The notes under the pieces were generated by a model. The model had not been told where the DNA came from and searched no databases. It saw nothing but the letters and a program-made list of their open reading frames with translations. A program made the translations under genes and the position numbers. From Thermococcus sp. (GTDB lineage Archaea > Methanobacteriota_B > Thermococci > Thermococcales > Thermococcaceae), in assembly GCA_027001105.1 (NCBI GenBank), contig JALTMZ010000116.1, positions 1 to 17,294 on the forward strand: a stretch of DNA of 17,294 nucleotides. The letters run 5' to 3'. Of the stretch, positions 1 through 6,991 are shown piece after piece; position 1 is the first letter of the stretch, and each line of letters begins with the position of its first letter.

Positions 1-1388
1 GGGAAGGTGCCGAACTAATAAAAATGCACATCGAGTTAGGGCACACTATACGCATCATTTCCCACAGAGATGCCGATGGAATAACTGCTGGTGCTATTCT
101 TGCAAAAGCAATTGCCCGAGAAGGCGGGAACTTTCATTTAAGCATTGTTAAGCAGCTTAGTGAAGATTTAATCAATGAGCTCGCAAATGAAAAGCAGAAG
201 ATTTACGTTTTCAGTGATTTGGGCAGTGGATCAATAAAGCTCATTGAGAAATACCTCAGTGATGCAAGTGTTGTTATAGCTGATCATCATCCACCAGAGG
301 ATGGAGAGATTAAGAACGACAACCACATCTTAGTTAACCCAACACAATTTGGAGCCGACAGCGTTAGAGATCTAAGCGGTTCTGGTGTTGCTTATTTTGT
401 TGCAAAAGAGATTAACGAGAAAAACAAGGATTTAAGCTATTTGGCCTTAGTTGGTGCCGTTGGGGATATGCAGGAGGTAGATGGGCAGTTCCATGGTATG
501 AACTTGGACATAATAGAGGATGCAAAAGAACTCGACTTGATTGAAATAAGGAAGGAGATTAGGCTTTACGGAAGGGAGACGAGAAAGCTCTACCAAATGC
601 TCGCTTATGCCACCAATCCAGAGATTCCAGAAATTACCGGAGACGAGAGAAAAGCCATTGAATTTCTCAGGGCTAAGGGATTTGACCCAGATATGTACTA
701 CTGGCAGCTTAGAGAGGAAGAAAAGAAGAGGTTCAACGATTTAATTGTGATTCATCTGATCAAACACGGGGCTGGGAAAGAAGTGATTGACAGAATAATC
801 GGCGATGTAGTCCTAATAAAGTCCTACAAGGAAGGGGACCCAAGACACGAGGCAAGAGAATTCGCTACTCTGCTCAATGCAACTGGAAGATTAAACGCAG
901 GCACCCTTGGAGTGGCAATATGCTTAGGGGATGAAAATGCATTTAAAGCCGCACTAAAGCTGGTCGATGAGTACAAGAAAGAGCAGATTGAGGCGAGGAG
1001 ATATTTAATACAAAACTGGAACAGCGCTGTTATTGAAAAGGAAAATGTCTACGTCTTTTACGCGGGTAAAAACATCAAAGATACTCTCGTGGGCATAGCA
1101 GCAAACATTGCAATAAGTTCAAGACTTGCAAACCCAGAAAAGCCGGTGATTATTTTGGCGGACAGTGAGGAAGATGAAAGCCTCATTAAAGGCTCAGCAA
1201 GAACTACCGAAAGAGCGTTAGCCAAGGGGTATCATCTTGGAGAGGCTTTGAGAAAAGTTGCAGAGATTATTGGCGGAGAAGGGGGAGGTCATGCAATAGC
1301 CGCTGGCATTAGATTTCCAAAGGACAAACTGGAGGAATTTGCAGAGCTTATAAACAAAGCGTTGGAGGAGCAGACAAATGGAAATTAA
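1..1388 (+). CDS. gan: GINS-associated nuclease GAN (archaeal RecJ-like DHH exonuclease), 5' end outside window
   Basis: Archaeal RecJ/Cdc45-related DHH phosphoesterase. In Thermococcales this family acts as a 5'-3' single-strand exonuclease that binds the GINS replisome complex (family knowledge). Counting from the Met at 24, the sequence shows DADG at 16-19, an Asp at 65 (FSDLGSG), the DHH motif at 87-89 and GAVGD ending at Asp 148. These are the usual metal-binding positions. The C-terminal DHHA1 part carries GSARTT and a [12 protein letters not shown] substrate-binding loop. The frame is open to the left edge: the codons before 24 read EGAELIK, which matches the N-terminal region I remember from Pyrococcus homologues. 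The ATG at 24 is therefore internal and the true start lies upstream of the window. The stop overlaps pcc1 by 11 bp, indicating one operon. In archaea this gene commonly sits between rps15 and pcc1. Confidence 0.93.
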   Translation, partial: EGAELIKMHIELGHTIRIISHRDADGITAGAILAKAIAREGGNFHLSIVKQLSEDLINELANEKQKIYVFSDLGSGSIKLIEKYLSDASVVIADHHPPEDGEIKNDNHILVNPTQFGADSVRDLSGSGVAYFVAKEINEKNKDLSYLALVGAVGDMQEVDGQFHGMNLDIIEDAKELDLIEIRKEIRLYGRETRKLYQMLAYATNPEIPEITGDERKAIEFLRAKGFDPDMYYWQLREEEKKRFNDLIVIHLIKHGAGKEVIDRIIGDVVLIKSYKEGDPRHEAREFATLLNATGRLNAGTLGVAICLGDENAFKAALKLVDEYKKEQIEARRYLIQNWNSAVIEKENVYVFYAGKNIKDTLVGIAANIAISSRLANPEKPVIILADSEEDESLIKGSARTTERALAKGYHLGEALRKVAEIIGGEGGGHAIAAGIRFPKDKLEEFAELINKALEEQTNGN

Positions 1389-1623
1389 AGCAAATGCAGA
1401 AATAATCTGGCAGTACGACGACGAAAAGACTGCTGAAGCAATAGCGAGAGCCGTTGATGTTGATAATTTAAACCTTCCAAAAAATTTAAAGGTTAAAACT
1501 TATTGGGAAGATTGTAAGGTCATAACAAAAGTTAAATACTCCGGTGAGATTGAAAGCCTTATAGTGGCTTTGGATGATTTGGTGTTTTCAATCAAGATCG
1601 CCGAAGATAGTTTAAAACTGTGA
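1378..1623 (+). CDS. pcc1: KEOPS complex subunit Pcc1
   Basis: An 81-residue protein of the Pcc1 family, the small dimerising subunit of KEOPS. KEOPS (Kae1, Bud32, Cgi121, Pcc1) installs N6-threonylcarbamoyl on A37 of ANN-decoding tRNAs, and Pcc1 bridges two Kae1 copies (family knowledge). The sequence has the expected alternation of a first strand ([11 protein letters not shown]), a helix with conserved [12 protein letters not shown] near residues 19-30, two more strands and a final helix ending IKIAEDSL. The length is normal. The ATG overlaps the GAN reading frame by 11 bp and is preceded by GGAGGA inside the gan 3' end, so translation is probably coupled. The S3Ae gene follows after 18 bp. 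Confidence rests on length, motif and the gan-pcc1-rps3ae order. Confidence 0.88.
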   Translation: MEIKANAEIIWQYDDEKTAEAIARAVDVDNLNLPKNLKVKTYWEDCKVITKVKYSGEIESLIVALDDLVFSIKIAEDSLKL

Positions 1624-1641
1624 AAGTTAGGAGGTGTTAAG

Positions 1642-2244
1642 ATGGCCAGAGCTAATCCAAGAAAAAGAGCTGCCGCTGCAAGAGATAAGTGGAAGCTCAA
1701 GCAGTGGTATATTGTTTATGCTCCTGAGTTTTTTGGAAGCCAAGAGATTGGTTTGACCCCAGCAGACGATCCTGAAAAGGTTAAGGGAAGAGTGATAGAG
1801 ACCACCCTCAAAGACCTAACTGGCGATTTCACGAAAGGTCACGTTAAGCTTTACTTCCAAGTTTATGACGTCAAAGGACAGAACGCTTACACAAAGTTCA
1901 AGGGACACAAGCTTGCAAGGAGCTACATCAGAAGCTTAGTTAGAAGAAGAACAACAAGGATTGATGGTATCTTTAATGTGACAACAAAGGACGGCTACAA
2001 GCTTAGAGTTATGGGAATGGTCATTGCAATAAGAAGAATCCAGACAAGCCAAGAAAGAGCAATTAGGGAAATCATGAGAAACATCATATACAAGAAGGCT
2101 GAAGAATTACCATTCACACAGTTTGTCCTTGAAGCTGTCACAGGTAAGATGGCCTCTGAGATTGCCAAGGAAGCAAAGAAGATATATCCACTCAAGAGAG
2201 CAGAAATCAGAAAGATTAAGGTTCTTGCTGAGCCAGAGATTTGA
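1642..2244 (+). CDS. rps3ae: 30S ribosomal protein S3Ae (eS1)
   Basis: A 200-residue small-subunit ribosomal protein of the archaeal/eukaryotic S3Ae (eS1) family, located at the mRNA exit side of the 30S platform (family knowledge). Visible hallmarks are the basic N-terminus with [17 protein letters not shown], the segment [15 protein letters not shown] near residues 50-65, the central [20 protein letters not shown], and the very basic [17 protein letters not shown] around residues 93-110. Length is typical for archaea. The ATG is preceded by a strong GGAGGTG ribosome-binding site with about 6 nt spacing. It is the last gene of the gan-pcc1-rps3ae operon. After the stop comes a pyrimidine-rich stretch (2246-2272) that may act as a terminator. 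Confidence 0.96.
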   Translation: MARANPRKRAAAARDKWKLKQWYIVYAPEFFGSQEIGLTPADDPEKVKGRVIETTLKDLTGDFTKGHVKLYFQVYDVKGQNAYTKFKGHKLARSYIRSLVRRRTTRIDGIFNVTTKDGYKLRVMGMVIAIRRIQTSQERAIREIMRNIIYKKAEELPFTQFVLEAVTGKMASEIAKEAKKIYPLKRAEIRKIKVLAEPEI

Positions 2245-2245
2245 T

Positions 2246-2272
2246 TTTTCTCTGCTTCCATTTCTCCCTTAA
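2246..2272 (+). terminator. Pyrimidine-rich stretch after rps3ae, possible archaeal terminator
   Basis: Immediately after the S3Ae stop the plus strand is almost only pyrimidines, including TTTTTCTCT and later TTTCTCCCTT. Archaeal termination is driven by T-rich non-template tracts, and a new promoter follows at 2290, so termination here is plausible. There is no hairpin. Confidence 0.35.
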
Positions 2273-2285
2273 AGCGCTTCTGCTA

Positions 2286-2324
2286 AAGCTTTTAAGCTTA
2301 TTCTCCAAGTTCTCATCAGGTGAT
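2286..2324 (+). promoter_or_regulatory. Promoter and ribosome-binding site for the THUMP-SPOUT gene
   Basis: TTTTAAG at 2290-2296, preceded by an A-rich BRE-like AAAGC, makes a typical Thermococcales TATA element. It predicts a start of transcription near 2316-2320. AGGTGA at 2318-2323 is the ribosome-binding site, 5 nt before the ATG at 2329. The in-frame GTG at 2320 overlaps this site and would have no leader, so the ATG is preferred. Confidence 0.5.
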
Positions 2325-2328
2325 AGCG

Positions 2329-3375
2329 ATGAAATTTTTAATAAAAACTCAGAGGGGAATGGAGGGTGTCGCTGGTAATTACATTAAGGAAGCTTTGGAA
2401 GATGCTAAGGTCTGGATTTCACCTCAAGGGTACTCTGGACTGATTTTAGTTGAAACTGACGATAAAGATGCAAAAGAGAAGATTTTAGAAATCCCGGAAG
2501 TTGAAAGGGTTATTGAGGTCTTACATGAGGTTCCTGCTAAAATTGAAGATATTTTAAGTGTCGCTGAAGATCTTGCCAAGTTTATCAATGAGGGAGAAAC
2601 ATTTGCCGTCAAGACTAAGAGGAGAGGAAAGCACGACTTCACAAGTGTCGATGTAAATGTTCAGCTGGGGGCTAAAATAAAAGAGCTCACAAATGCTGAA
2701 GTTGATTTGAGCTTCCCAGACAAAGCAATTTTAGTTGAGATAATCGGAGATAAGGCTTACATCTCAGTTGTTGGAAAAGAGGAGTGGAAGAAGTACACTC
2801 CAGAGAAGACAGATGCAAGGAAGCTTTTCAAAAAAGTCAGCATAGTCCAGATGCCGTACTGGGGTGATTACAAAGCCTGCAGAAACTTCGGTGAGAAAAT
2901 TGGTAGAGCTGCTCAGGCATTTGAGGTTAAAGAGCTAATAATAGCACCGAAAGAAAAAATTAATGGGTATGAGCTCATGGAATTTTTAAGAGGGGTGAAG
3001 ATCGGACAGGAGTCAAGGTATCAGATTCAAAGGGAAGCCTACCCTTGGAAAATCGAGAAAGTTCCCGTATATGTTTGGGATCTGTATCAGGTGATAAGAG
3101 ACAAAAGGAGGAACAAGCGTTTGCTCATAATTACAGACCCCAAAGGGCATACTCTGGCTGAGGTTAAAGATAAACTGGCGAAAGACATGTATTACGCAAA
3201 GGAAGTTGTTGTGTTCATCGGTTCGCGAGAGGGCATTCCAAGGGGACTTTTCAGATTTGCGGATTATGTTGTTGACTTGGCCCCTTACATGACATTTGCA
3301 ACAGAACATGGAATCCCTGGTGCATTAATAGCACTGTGGACAATTTATGAAGAAGAGCTTAGGAGAAGGGAATGA
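2329..3375 (+). CDS. THUMP-SPOUT tRNA methyltransferase family protein
   Basis: A 348-residue protein with an N-terminal ferredoxin-like region (MKFLIKTQRGMEGVAGNYI), a THUMP RNA-binding domain at about residues 50-160 (FAVKTKRRGKHDFTS, then VDLSFPDKAILVEIIGDKAYIS) and a C-terminal SPOUT-like domain at about 170-345. The likely knotted SAM-binding loops include IITDPKGHTL, VVVFIGSREGIPRGL and TEHGIPGALIALW. THUMP-SPOUT proteins of this group are tRNA methyltransferases or predicted ones. I recall from memory a Thermococcus enzyme (TrmTS) reported to make 2'-O-methylcytidine at position 6 of tRNA-Trp, and this could be its orthologue; I cannot confirm it here. An in-frame GTG at 2320 would add three residues, but the ATG at 2329 has the well-placed AGGTGA. 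The stop codon touches the D box of a minus-strand C/D RNA. Confidence 0.82.
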   Translation: MKFLIKTQRGMEGVAGNYIKEALEDAKVWISPQGYSGLILVETDDKDAKEKILEIPEVERVIEVLHEVPAKIEDILSVAEDLAKFINEGETFAVKTKRRGKHDFTSVDVNVQLGAKIKELTNAEVDLSFPDKAILVEIIGDKAYISVVGKEEWKKYTPEKTDARKLFKKVSIVQMPYWGDYKACRNFGEKIGRAAQAFEVKELIIAPKEKINGYELMEFLRGVKIGQESRYQIQREAYPWKIEKVPVYVWDLYQVIRDKRRNKRLLIITDPKGHTLAEVKDKLAKDMYYAKEVVVFIGSREGIPRGLFRFADYVVDLAPYMTFATEHGIPGALIALWTIYEEELRRRE

Positions 3376-3428
3376 TCAGCCCCTAAGGTCGTCATCATCT
3401 TTCAGCAATCCGCCTTTTCATCACATTT
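3374..3428 (-). ncRNA. C/D box sRNA (2'-O-methylation guide), canonical double guide
   Basis: On the minus strand all four boxes are perfect: C box GTGATGA (3424-3418), guide 1 AAAGGCGGATTG (3417-3406, 12 nt), D' CTGA (3405-3402), a 3-nt spacer, C' ATGATGA (3398-3392), guide 2 CGACCTTAGGGG (3391-3380, 12 nt) and D CTGA (3379-3376). This is the textbook archaeal layout bound by L7Ae, Nop5 and fibrillarin. By the D+5 rule the predicted methylated bases are C in CAAUCCGCCUUU and U in CCCCUAAGGUCG. I could not match either target to a specific rRNA or tRNA from memory. The C box lies 10 nt after the stop of the DUF92 gene, so processing from that transcript is likely. The ends given are approximate. 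Confidence 0.9.
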
Positions 3429-3434
3429 TAAACT

Positions 3435-4160
3435 TTACACAAGGGCTAAAAAGATTATCCCTCCAATTACCCCACCAACAATTGTCGCAATAAAATTCGT
3501 GCCATTATTATCAACAATGCCCCTGTTTTCTAAGGTTGCCCCTACAATGCTATCAATGTTGCACCCAATGAATCCCCCAAGCAGTGTTGCCAAAAGCATC
3601 TGCCATTTGTACTGGGTTATCTCTGCTGCAATGAAAGCAATCGCCAATGCACCAATGAATGCAAAGAGTTCCCCCTGAAAAGAAACGGCTCCATTAGATC
3701 CAGGCTTTGCAGGCTTTAAATTTGTGATGATCCTTGGCTTTTTACCCAGGATTTTTCCGAGCTCACTCGCCAGAGTGTCCGCATTTGCTGTGGCTATTGA
3801 GGCAAATGTAGCTGCCCACAGAAAATCCTGCTGAAAGACATGTTCAAACATCACAAATATCCCTGCTGCCAATCCGTTTCCCAGAACATTCCTCCAACTT
3901 CTTATGCCTTTCTTTCCCTCAGCAATCCCGATTTTCAGCTTATCTGAATATTTATACCTTGTAGAAAGAACACCCATAACGACGAAGACAACCAGTGCCA
4001 GAAAAGGATACATCCCCCCAAAATACAGGATGAGCATTCCAAGAAAAACAGCTGAAACACTGCCCATTTTATCCAGCGCTTTAAAGACATAAGCCGCAAA
4101 TCCAAATACAATGAGCATGATGAACTGGATCATTGAAATTCCTGTCATTTGTGCCACCAT
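3435..4160 (-). CDS. DUF92/TIGR00297 family polytopic membrane protein
   Basis: An integral membrane protein of the DUF92 family (PF01940), about 241 residues from the chosen Met. The family includes the plant phytyl-phosphate kinase VTE6, so a CTP- or prenyl-phosphate-related activity is conceivable, but the archaeal function is not established. Five to seven hydrophobic helices can be seen. The family core is clear: NADTLASELG, then PRIITNLKPAKPGSNGAVS followed by a membrane helix, and DSIVGATLENRG near the C-terminus. The frame could extend upstream to 4265, but that would overlap the Lrp gene with an unlikely hydrophilic leader. ATGs at 4160, 4148 (GGTGG five nt before it) and 4133 are all possible; the first membrane helix starts at the last of these. 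The stop lies just before a C/D RNA. Confidence 0.8.
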   Translation of the reverse strand: MVAQMTGISMIQFIMLIVFGFAAYVFKALDKMGSVSAVFLGMLILYFGGMYPFLALVVFVVMGVLSTRYKYSDKLKIGIAEGKKGIRSWRNVLGNGLAAGIFVMFEHVFQQDFLWAATFASIATANADTLASELGKILGKKPRIITNLKPAKPGSNGAVSFQGELFAFIGALAIAFIAAEITQYKWQMLLATLLGGFIGCNIDSIVGATLENRGIVDNNGTNFIATIVGGVIGGIIFLALV

Positions 4161-4251
4161 TTTAAATGTTATTTTAAAGTCAAAGAAGGATAAATAAGAA
4201 GCTTTATTACATTTTCCCTCGCTTATTGACGAAAGAGGAATAGGAAAAGAG

Positions 4252-4701
4252 CTAAAGTATCTCAAACTTAACGATCTCGGTGATAAATGTTATGTCCATT
4301 TTGTCGATCCCGTCTATTTTCTTAGATATCTCATGTATTTTCTTCTCAATATCCTTCATATCCTTAGGGGCGACCAAATGAATCACAAGGTTGTGAGAAC
4401 CAATAGCCCTTTCAATGATCTTAATGTCTGGATCATCCTTCAGCCTCTCAATTATCTCATCAACTGGGGCTGCGGGTTTGAGAGTAATGCCTAATATAAC
4501 ATAAACATACCCCAACCTGTCAAAATCTGGTATTATGGTATACTTCTTGATGACCCCCATCTTTTCAAGTTTATCCAATCTTCTGGAGATTCTCTGTCGT
4601 GTTGTTTTTAATTGTTCTGCCAATTCTTTGTATGTAAGTCTTGAATTTTTGGCCAAGAGGTTGATAAGCTGTATGTCGACCTTATCTATTTTAGCCCTCA
4701 T
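4252..4701 (-). CDS. Lrp/AsnC family transcriptional regulator
   Basis: A 149-residue regulator with an N-terminal winged helix-turn-helix (KVDIQLINLLAKNSRLTYKELAEQL, recognition helix TTRQRISRRLDKLEKMGVIKKY, about residues 7-53) and a C-terminal RAM ligand/oligomerisation domain (VYVILGITLKPAAP, then IGSHNLVIHLVAPKDMKDIEKKI). This is the standard feast/famine regulator architecture. Such proteins often sense amino acids and commonly repress their own gene (family knowledge). The frame extends to 4731, but the Met at 4701 matches family starts and has GAGGTG at 4714-4709 on the minus strand, 7 nt upstream. A TATA-like TTTTTAATAA lies near 4745-4736. The DUF92 gene follows downstream after about 90 bp; whether they share a transcript is uncertain. 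Confidence 0.92.
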   Translation of the reverse strand: MRAKIDKVDIQLINLLAKNSRLTYKELAEQLKTTRQRISRRLDKLEKMGVIKKYTIIPDFDRLGYVYVILGITLKPAAPVDEIIERLKDDPDIKIIERAIGSHNLVIHLVAPKDMKDIEKKIHEISKKIDGIDKMDITFITEIVKFEIL

Positions 4702-4922
4702 CAGCAAACACCTCAATGCTATACTATACACAATTTATTAAAAATGTTTCGAATCTTATCCAATATACTAAATGTCCTCCAGAACATTGTGAAACAAGTT
4801 GTTACGTCAAACCCTCGTCACTTTGGAATGTATAGGACAATATAGTTACTAAAAGTTACATGAAAGTATTAGTGGTAATGATGGGATTAGGAGAGTAGTT
4901 TGGAATACACAATTCAAAGTAG
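4702..4922. other. 221-bp gap between MazG-like gene and lrp; Lrp promoter plus repeated AT-rich words
   Basis: This is the longest non-coding stretch in the window. It contains the lrp promoter (minus-strand TTTTTAATAA near 4745-4736). I also see repeated words: ATACACAATT at 4726-4735 and 4905-4914, TTTGGAAT at 4822-4829 and 4899-4906, and the inverted repeat AACAA-G-TTGTT at 4793-4803. No ORF, tRNA or C/D RNA with complete boxes was found. The repeats could be regulator sites or chance in AT-rich DNA. Confidence 0.4.
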
Positions 4923-5222
4923 TTAAGAATTGTCATTGCCATCCAATTTATCGCGATTCCGATATTTTGATATAGATGCAAGGAGAGCATTTTCAGCGTC
5001 TACACCATAATAATTCGCTATGCACAATAAAGCGAACAGCACGTCTCCAATTTCCTCTTTCAGGTTCTCCATTTTTCCATTTCCCTTTACATTCTCAAAC
5101 TTGAGCATTTCTTCAGAGAGCTCTCCTAATTCCTCAACAAGTGCTGCAAGCATCTCAAATGGTGCCCAGTACCCACCAAGCTCCTGAATTAACTTATCAA
5201 CCTCTTTTTGCAGCTTGTTCAT
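4923..5222 (-). CDS. MazG-like nucleotide pyrophosphohydrolase
   Basis: A 99-residue single-domain all-alpha NTP pyrophosphohydrolase of the MazG-like type. Such enzymes hydrolyse NTPs or dNTPs to the monophosphate and pyrophosphate, usually as house-cleaning of damaged nucleotides (family knowledge). The metal-binding motif is complete: E30-E31-x-x-E34 in LVEELGELSEEML and E57-x-x-D60 in KEEIGDVLFALL, followed by the typical YYGVDAENAL helix. The length suits a one-domain MazG homologue, not the two-domain bacterial MazG. The ATG has GGTGAT five nt upstream. It starts 27 bp after the arsR stop, so the two genes are probably one operon driven from the arsR promoter. The substrate cannot be told from sequence. 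Confidence 0.85.
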   Translation of the reverse strand: MNKLQKEVDKLIQELGGYWAPFEMLAALVEELGELSEEMLKFENVKGNGKMENLKEEIGDVLFALLCIANYYGVDAENALLASISKYRNRDKLDGNDNS

Positions 5223-5249
5223 GATAAATCACCAAGAAAATATTGAAAA

Positions 5250-5627
5250 TCAGCTAAACTCTGCCTCTAAGAGCTTAATGTACTTTCTGACTTCTTCTAA
5301 ATTCGTTCTGTAGAACTTTAATTTTCCTTCCCTTCTCTCATAAACGAGGTTCATATCCTTAAGAGAGCGGAGGTGGTGGCTTATAAGAGTTTGATCCTCT
5401 TCAAGAGCCTGTGAGATCAAACAAACACACATCCATCTGTTTTTAACCATTTTGAGAATTTTATATCGAATTGGGTTTGAAATCAGCTTCAGGAATCTTA
5501 AAAGCTCTTCATTGGTTTCGATGCCAACATCTTCATCAAGATCTATTATTTCACAGCTTTGAAGACATCTTTTCACTGTTCTTTTCTGCTTTTCATTCAA
5601 CTTTTCGATAAGATCTCGAATCTTCAC
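5250..5627 (-). CDS. ArsR/SmtB-family winged-helix regulator with four cysteines
   Basis: A 125-residue ArsR-type DNA-binding protein. The winged helix spans about residues 40-110, with LISNPIRYKILKMV, then the recognition helix QTLISHHLRSLKDMNLV and the wing YERREGKLKFYRT. A CVC pair (C67 and C69) sits at the place of the ELCVC metal site of ArsR/SmtB sensors, and a second pair (C21 and C25) lies in an N-terminal extension. Together they could bind a metal or act as a thiol switch; that is inference. Translation starts at a GTG at 5627, with GGGTGAT at 5639-5633 on the minus strand giving proper spacing; the nearby ATG at 5629 runs straight into a stop. An inverted repeat at 5672-5687 abuts its TATA box, suggesting autoregulation. 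MazG-like follows. Confidence 0.88.
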   Translation of the reverse strand: MKIRDLIEKLNEKQKRTVKRCLQSCEIIDLDEDVGIETNEELLRFLKLISNPIRYKILKMVKNRWMCVCLISQALEEDQTLISHHLRSLKDMNLVYERREGKLKFYRTNLEEVRKYIKLLEAEFS

Positions 5628-5782
5628 ATTGCATCACCCACGTACAGATTATTCTCATAACTCCTTTATAAAATTTCATGTGAAATTCTTTTTGCTTAAT
5701 TTGTTTAGTTACCAAAATTATTAAAAACTTTTTGTTAGTATACTAAAATTAGAGGGGTCGCAAAACAGGGGGAGGTGATAAT
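5628..5782. promoter_or_regulatory. Divergent arsR / SDH-protease promoter region with two palindromes
   Basis: Minus-strand arsR promoter: TTTATAAA at 5672-5665. An inverted repeat AATTTCA-N2-TGAAATT (5672-5687) covers its BRE side. Plus-strand protease promoter: TTATTAAAAAC at 5718-5728 as TATA element. A perfect 12-bp palindrome TTAGTATACTAA (5735-5746) lies between it and the predicted transcription start near 5750. GGAGGTGAT at 5771-5779 is the ribosome-binding site for the TTG start. The palindromes are plausible operators for the ArsR-type protein. Confidence 0.55.
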
Positions 5783-6622
5783 TTGGACCCATTAAGCGGA
5801 TTTTTGGGATCACTTATCTGGTGGCTGTTTTTCCTGTATCTGCTACTCTGGCCCCAGATGCAGTACAGACAACTCCAGCTTATGAGAGCGAAGCTCCTTC
5901 AAAAACTATCCAGAAAGAGGAACTCAACTGTAATAACAATGATCCACAGACAAGAAAGCATTGGTCTATTTGGAATACCCTTCTACAAGTTTATCAGCAT
6001 TGAGGACAGTGAGGAAATTTTAAGGGCTATAAGAATGGCTCCAAAAGATAAACCAATTGACCTAATTATTCACACTCCTGGAGGGTTGGTTTTAGCTGCA
6101 ACACAGATAGCAAAAGCACTGAAGGATCACCCAGCAGAAACCAGAGTCATTATCCCCCACTATGCAATGAGCGGTGGAACTTTAATAGCCCTTGCAGCAG
6201 ACAAGATAATAATGGATCCTCATGCGGTTCTTGGACCTGTTGATCCACAACTCGGACAATATCCAGCCCCAAGCATAGTTAGGGCAGTTGAAAAGAAAGG
6301 TCCAGAAAAAGTCGATGATCAAACCCTAATTTTGGCTGATGTTGCGGAAAAGGCTATCAACCAAGTTAGGAACTTTGTTTATGAATTGCTTAAAGACAAA
6401 TATGGTGAAGAAAAAGCCAAAGAGCTTGCCCAAATACTCACAGAAGGCAGATGGACTCATGATTATCCAATAACCGTTGAAGAGGCACAAAAACTTGGTC
6501 TTCATGTAAGCACTGATGTTCCAGAGGAAGTTTATGAGTTAATGCAACTTTATCCGCAGCCAATGAAACAGAGAGGAACAGTTGAATTCATGCCATACCC
6601 AGTTAGACAGGAAAAGAAGTGA
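5783..6622 (+). CDS. SDH-family ClpP-fold serine protease, membrane-anchored
   Basis: A 279-residue protein of the SDH_sah family (PF01972, formerly DUF114), archaeal serine proteases distantly related to ClpP and SppA. One N-terminal membrane helix (about residues 7-24, LSGFLGSLIWWLFFLYLLLW) anchors it; the soluble domain follows. Visible active-site candidates are the oxyanion-type HTPGG at 97-101, the nucleophile Ser130 in AMSGGT, Asp154 in GPVDPQ and His226 in RWTHDYP, consistent with the Ser-Asp-His triad described for the family. The start is TTG, preceded by a very strong GGAGGTGAT, and the N-terminus MDPLSGFLGSLIWW agrees with Pyrococcus relatives as I remember them. It is divergent from arsR and its stop abuts the stop of the JAMM gene. 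The substrate is unknown; the domain probably faces the cytoplasm. Confidence 0.9.
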   Translation: MDPLSGFLGSLIWWLFFLYLLLWPQMQYRQLQLMRAKLLQKLSRKRNSTVITMIHRQESIGLFGIPFYKFISIEDSEEILRAIRMAPKDKPIDLIIHTPGGLVLAATQIAKALKDHPAETRVIIPHYAMSGGTLIALAADKIIMDPHAVLGPVDPQLGQYPAPSIVRAVEKKGPEKVDDQTLILADVAEKAINQVRNFVYELLKDKYGEEKAKELAQILTEGRWTHDYPITVEEAQKLGLHVSTDVPEEVYELMQLYPQPMKQRGTVEFMPYPVRQEKK

Positions 6623-6991
6623 CTAATCGACAATTTCTATTTTTACTTCCTTTCCATCGCTTGTGTATGCTTTTACGCTCCATTTTTCAAACGGATATGC
6701 TATTATTATATGAATTCCACCAAATTTAGAAAAGAAATGCAGATCCGCTTTTGAAGGTCTCCCATAGGGAGTGGGATGGGAATGTACCGTTCCTTTTATG
6801 TTTTCATCATGGGGCAAAAGCCATGGATCAAAAAATATCGAGCGCTTTCCGAAGTGCCCTTTGGGTATAATTAACACTTCCTCAAATATACCATCTATTT
6901 CCCTCAAAAAGCCTCCAAACTCATTTGGATAAAAGTCTCTTGCAAGCTGAAGGAGATAATCAAAGAGCTCTCTTCTAATCTTTACTTTCAT
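6623..6991 (-). CDS. JAMM/MPN-domain metalloprotease
   Basis: A 122-residue single-domain protein with the complete zinc JAMM signature: Glu24 in PNEFGGFL, then H70-x-H72-x7-S80-x-x-D83 (HSHP...SKAD). Proteins of this type are deubiquitinase-like isopeptidases; archaeal and Pyrococcus JAMM enzymes cleave small ubiquitin-like modifier (SAMP) conjugates or linear fusions (family knowledge). All metal ligands and the catalytic Glu are present, so it should be active. The ATG at 6991 has GAGGGAG upstream and overlaps the end of the preceding 202-aa gene by 17 bp, so the two are translationally coupled. Its stop codon directly abuts that of the SDH protease. A role in protein deconjugation is inference. 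Confidence 0.9.
   Translation of the reverse strand: MKVKIRRELFDYLLQLARDFYPNEFGGFLREIDGIFEEVLIIPKGHFGKRSIFFDPWLLPHDENIKGTVHSHPTPYGRPSKADLHFFSKFGGIHIIIAYPFEKWSVKAYTSDGKEVKIEIVD

Noticed and set aside
3435..4265. Long form of the DUF92 protein starting at 4265
   Set aside because: The extra 35 residues overlap the Lrp coding end, are hydrophilic and unlike the family, and have no ribosome-binding site; the Met at 4160 or just downstream is better.
5821..6003. 60-aa plus-strand ORF inside the SDH protease
   Set aside because: An alternative frame of a strongly conserved protease gene with no ribosome-binding site.
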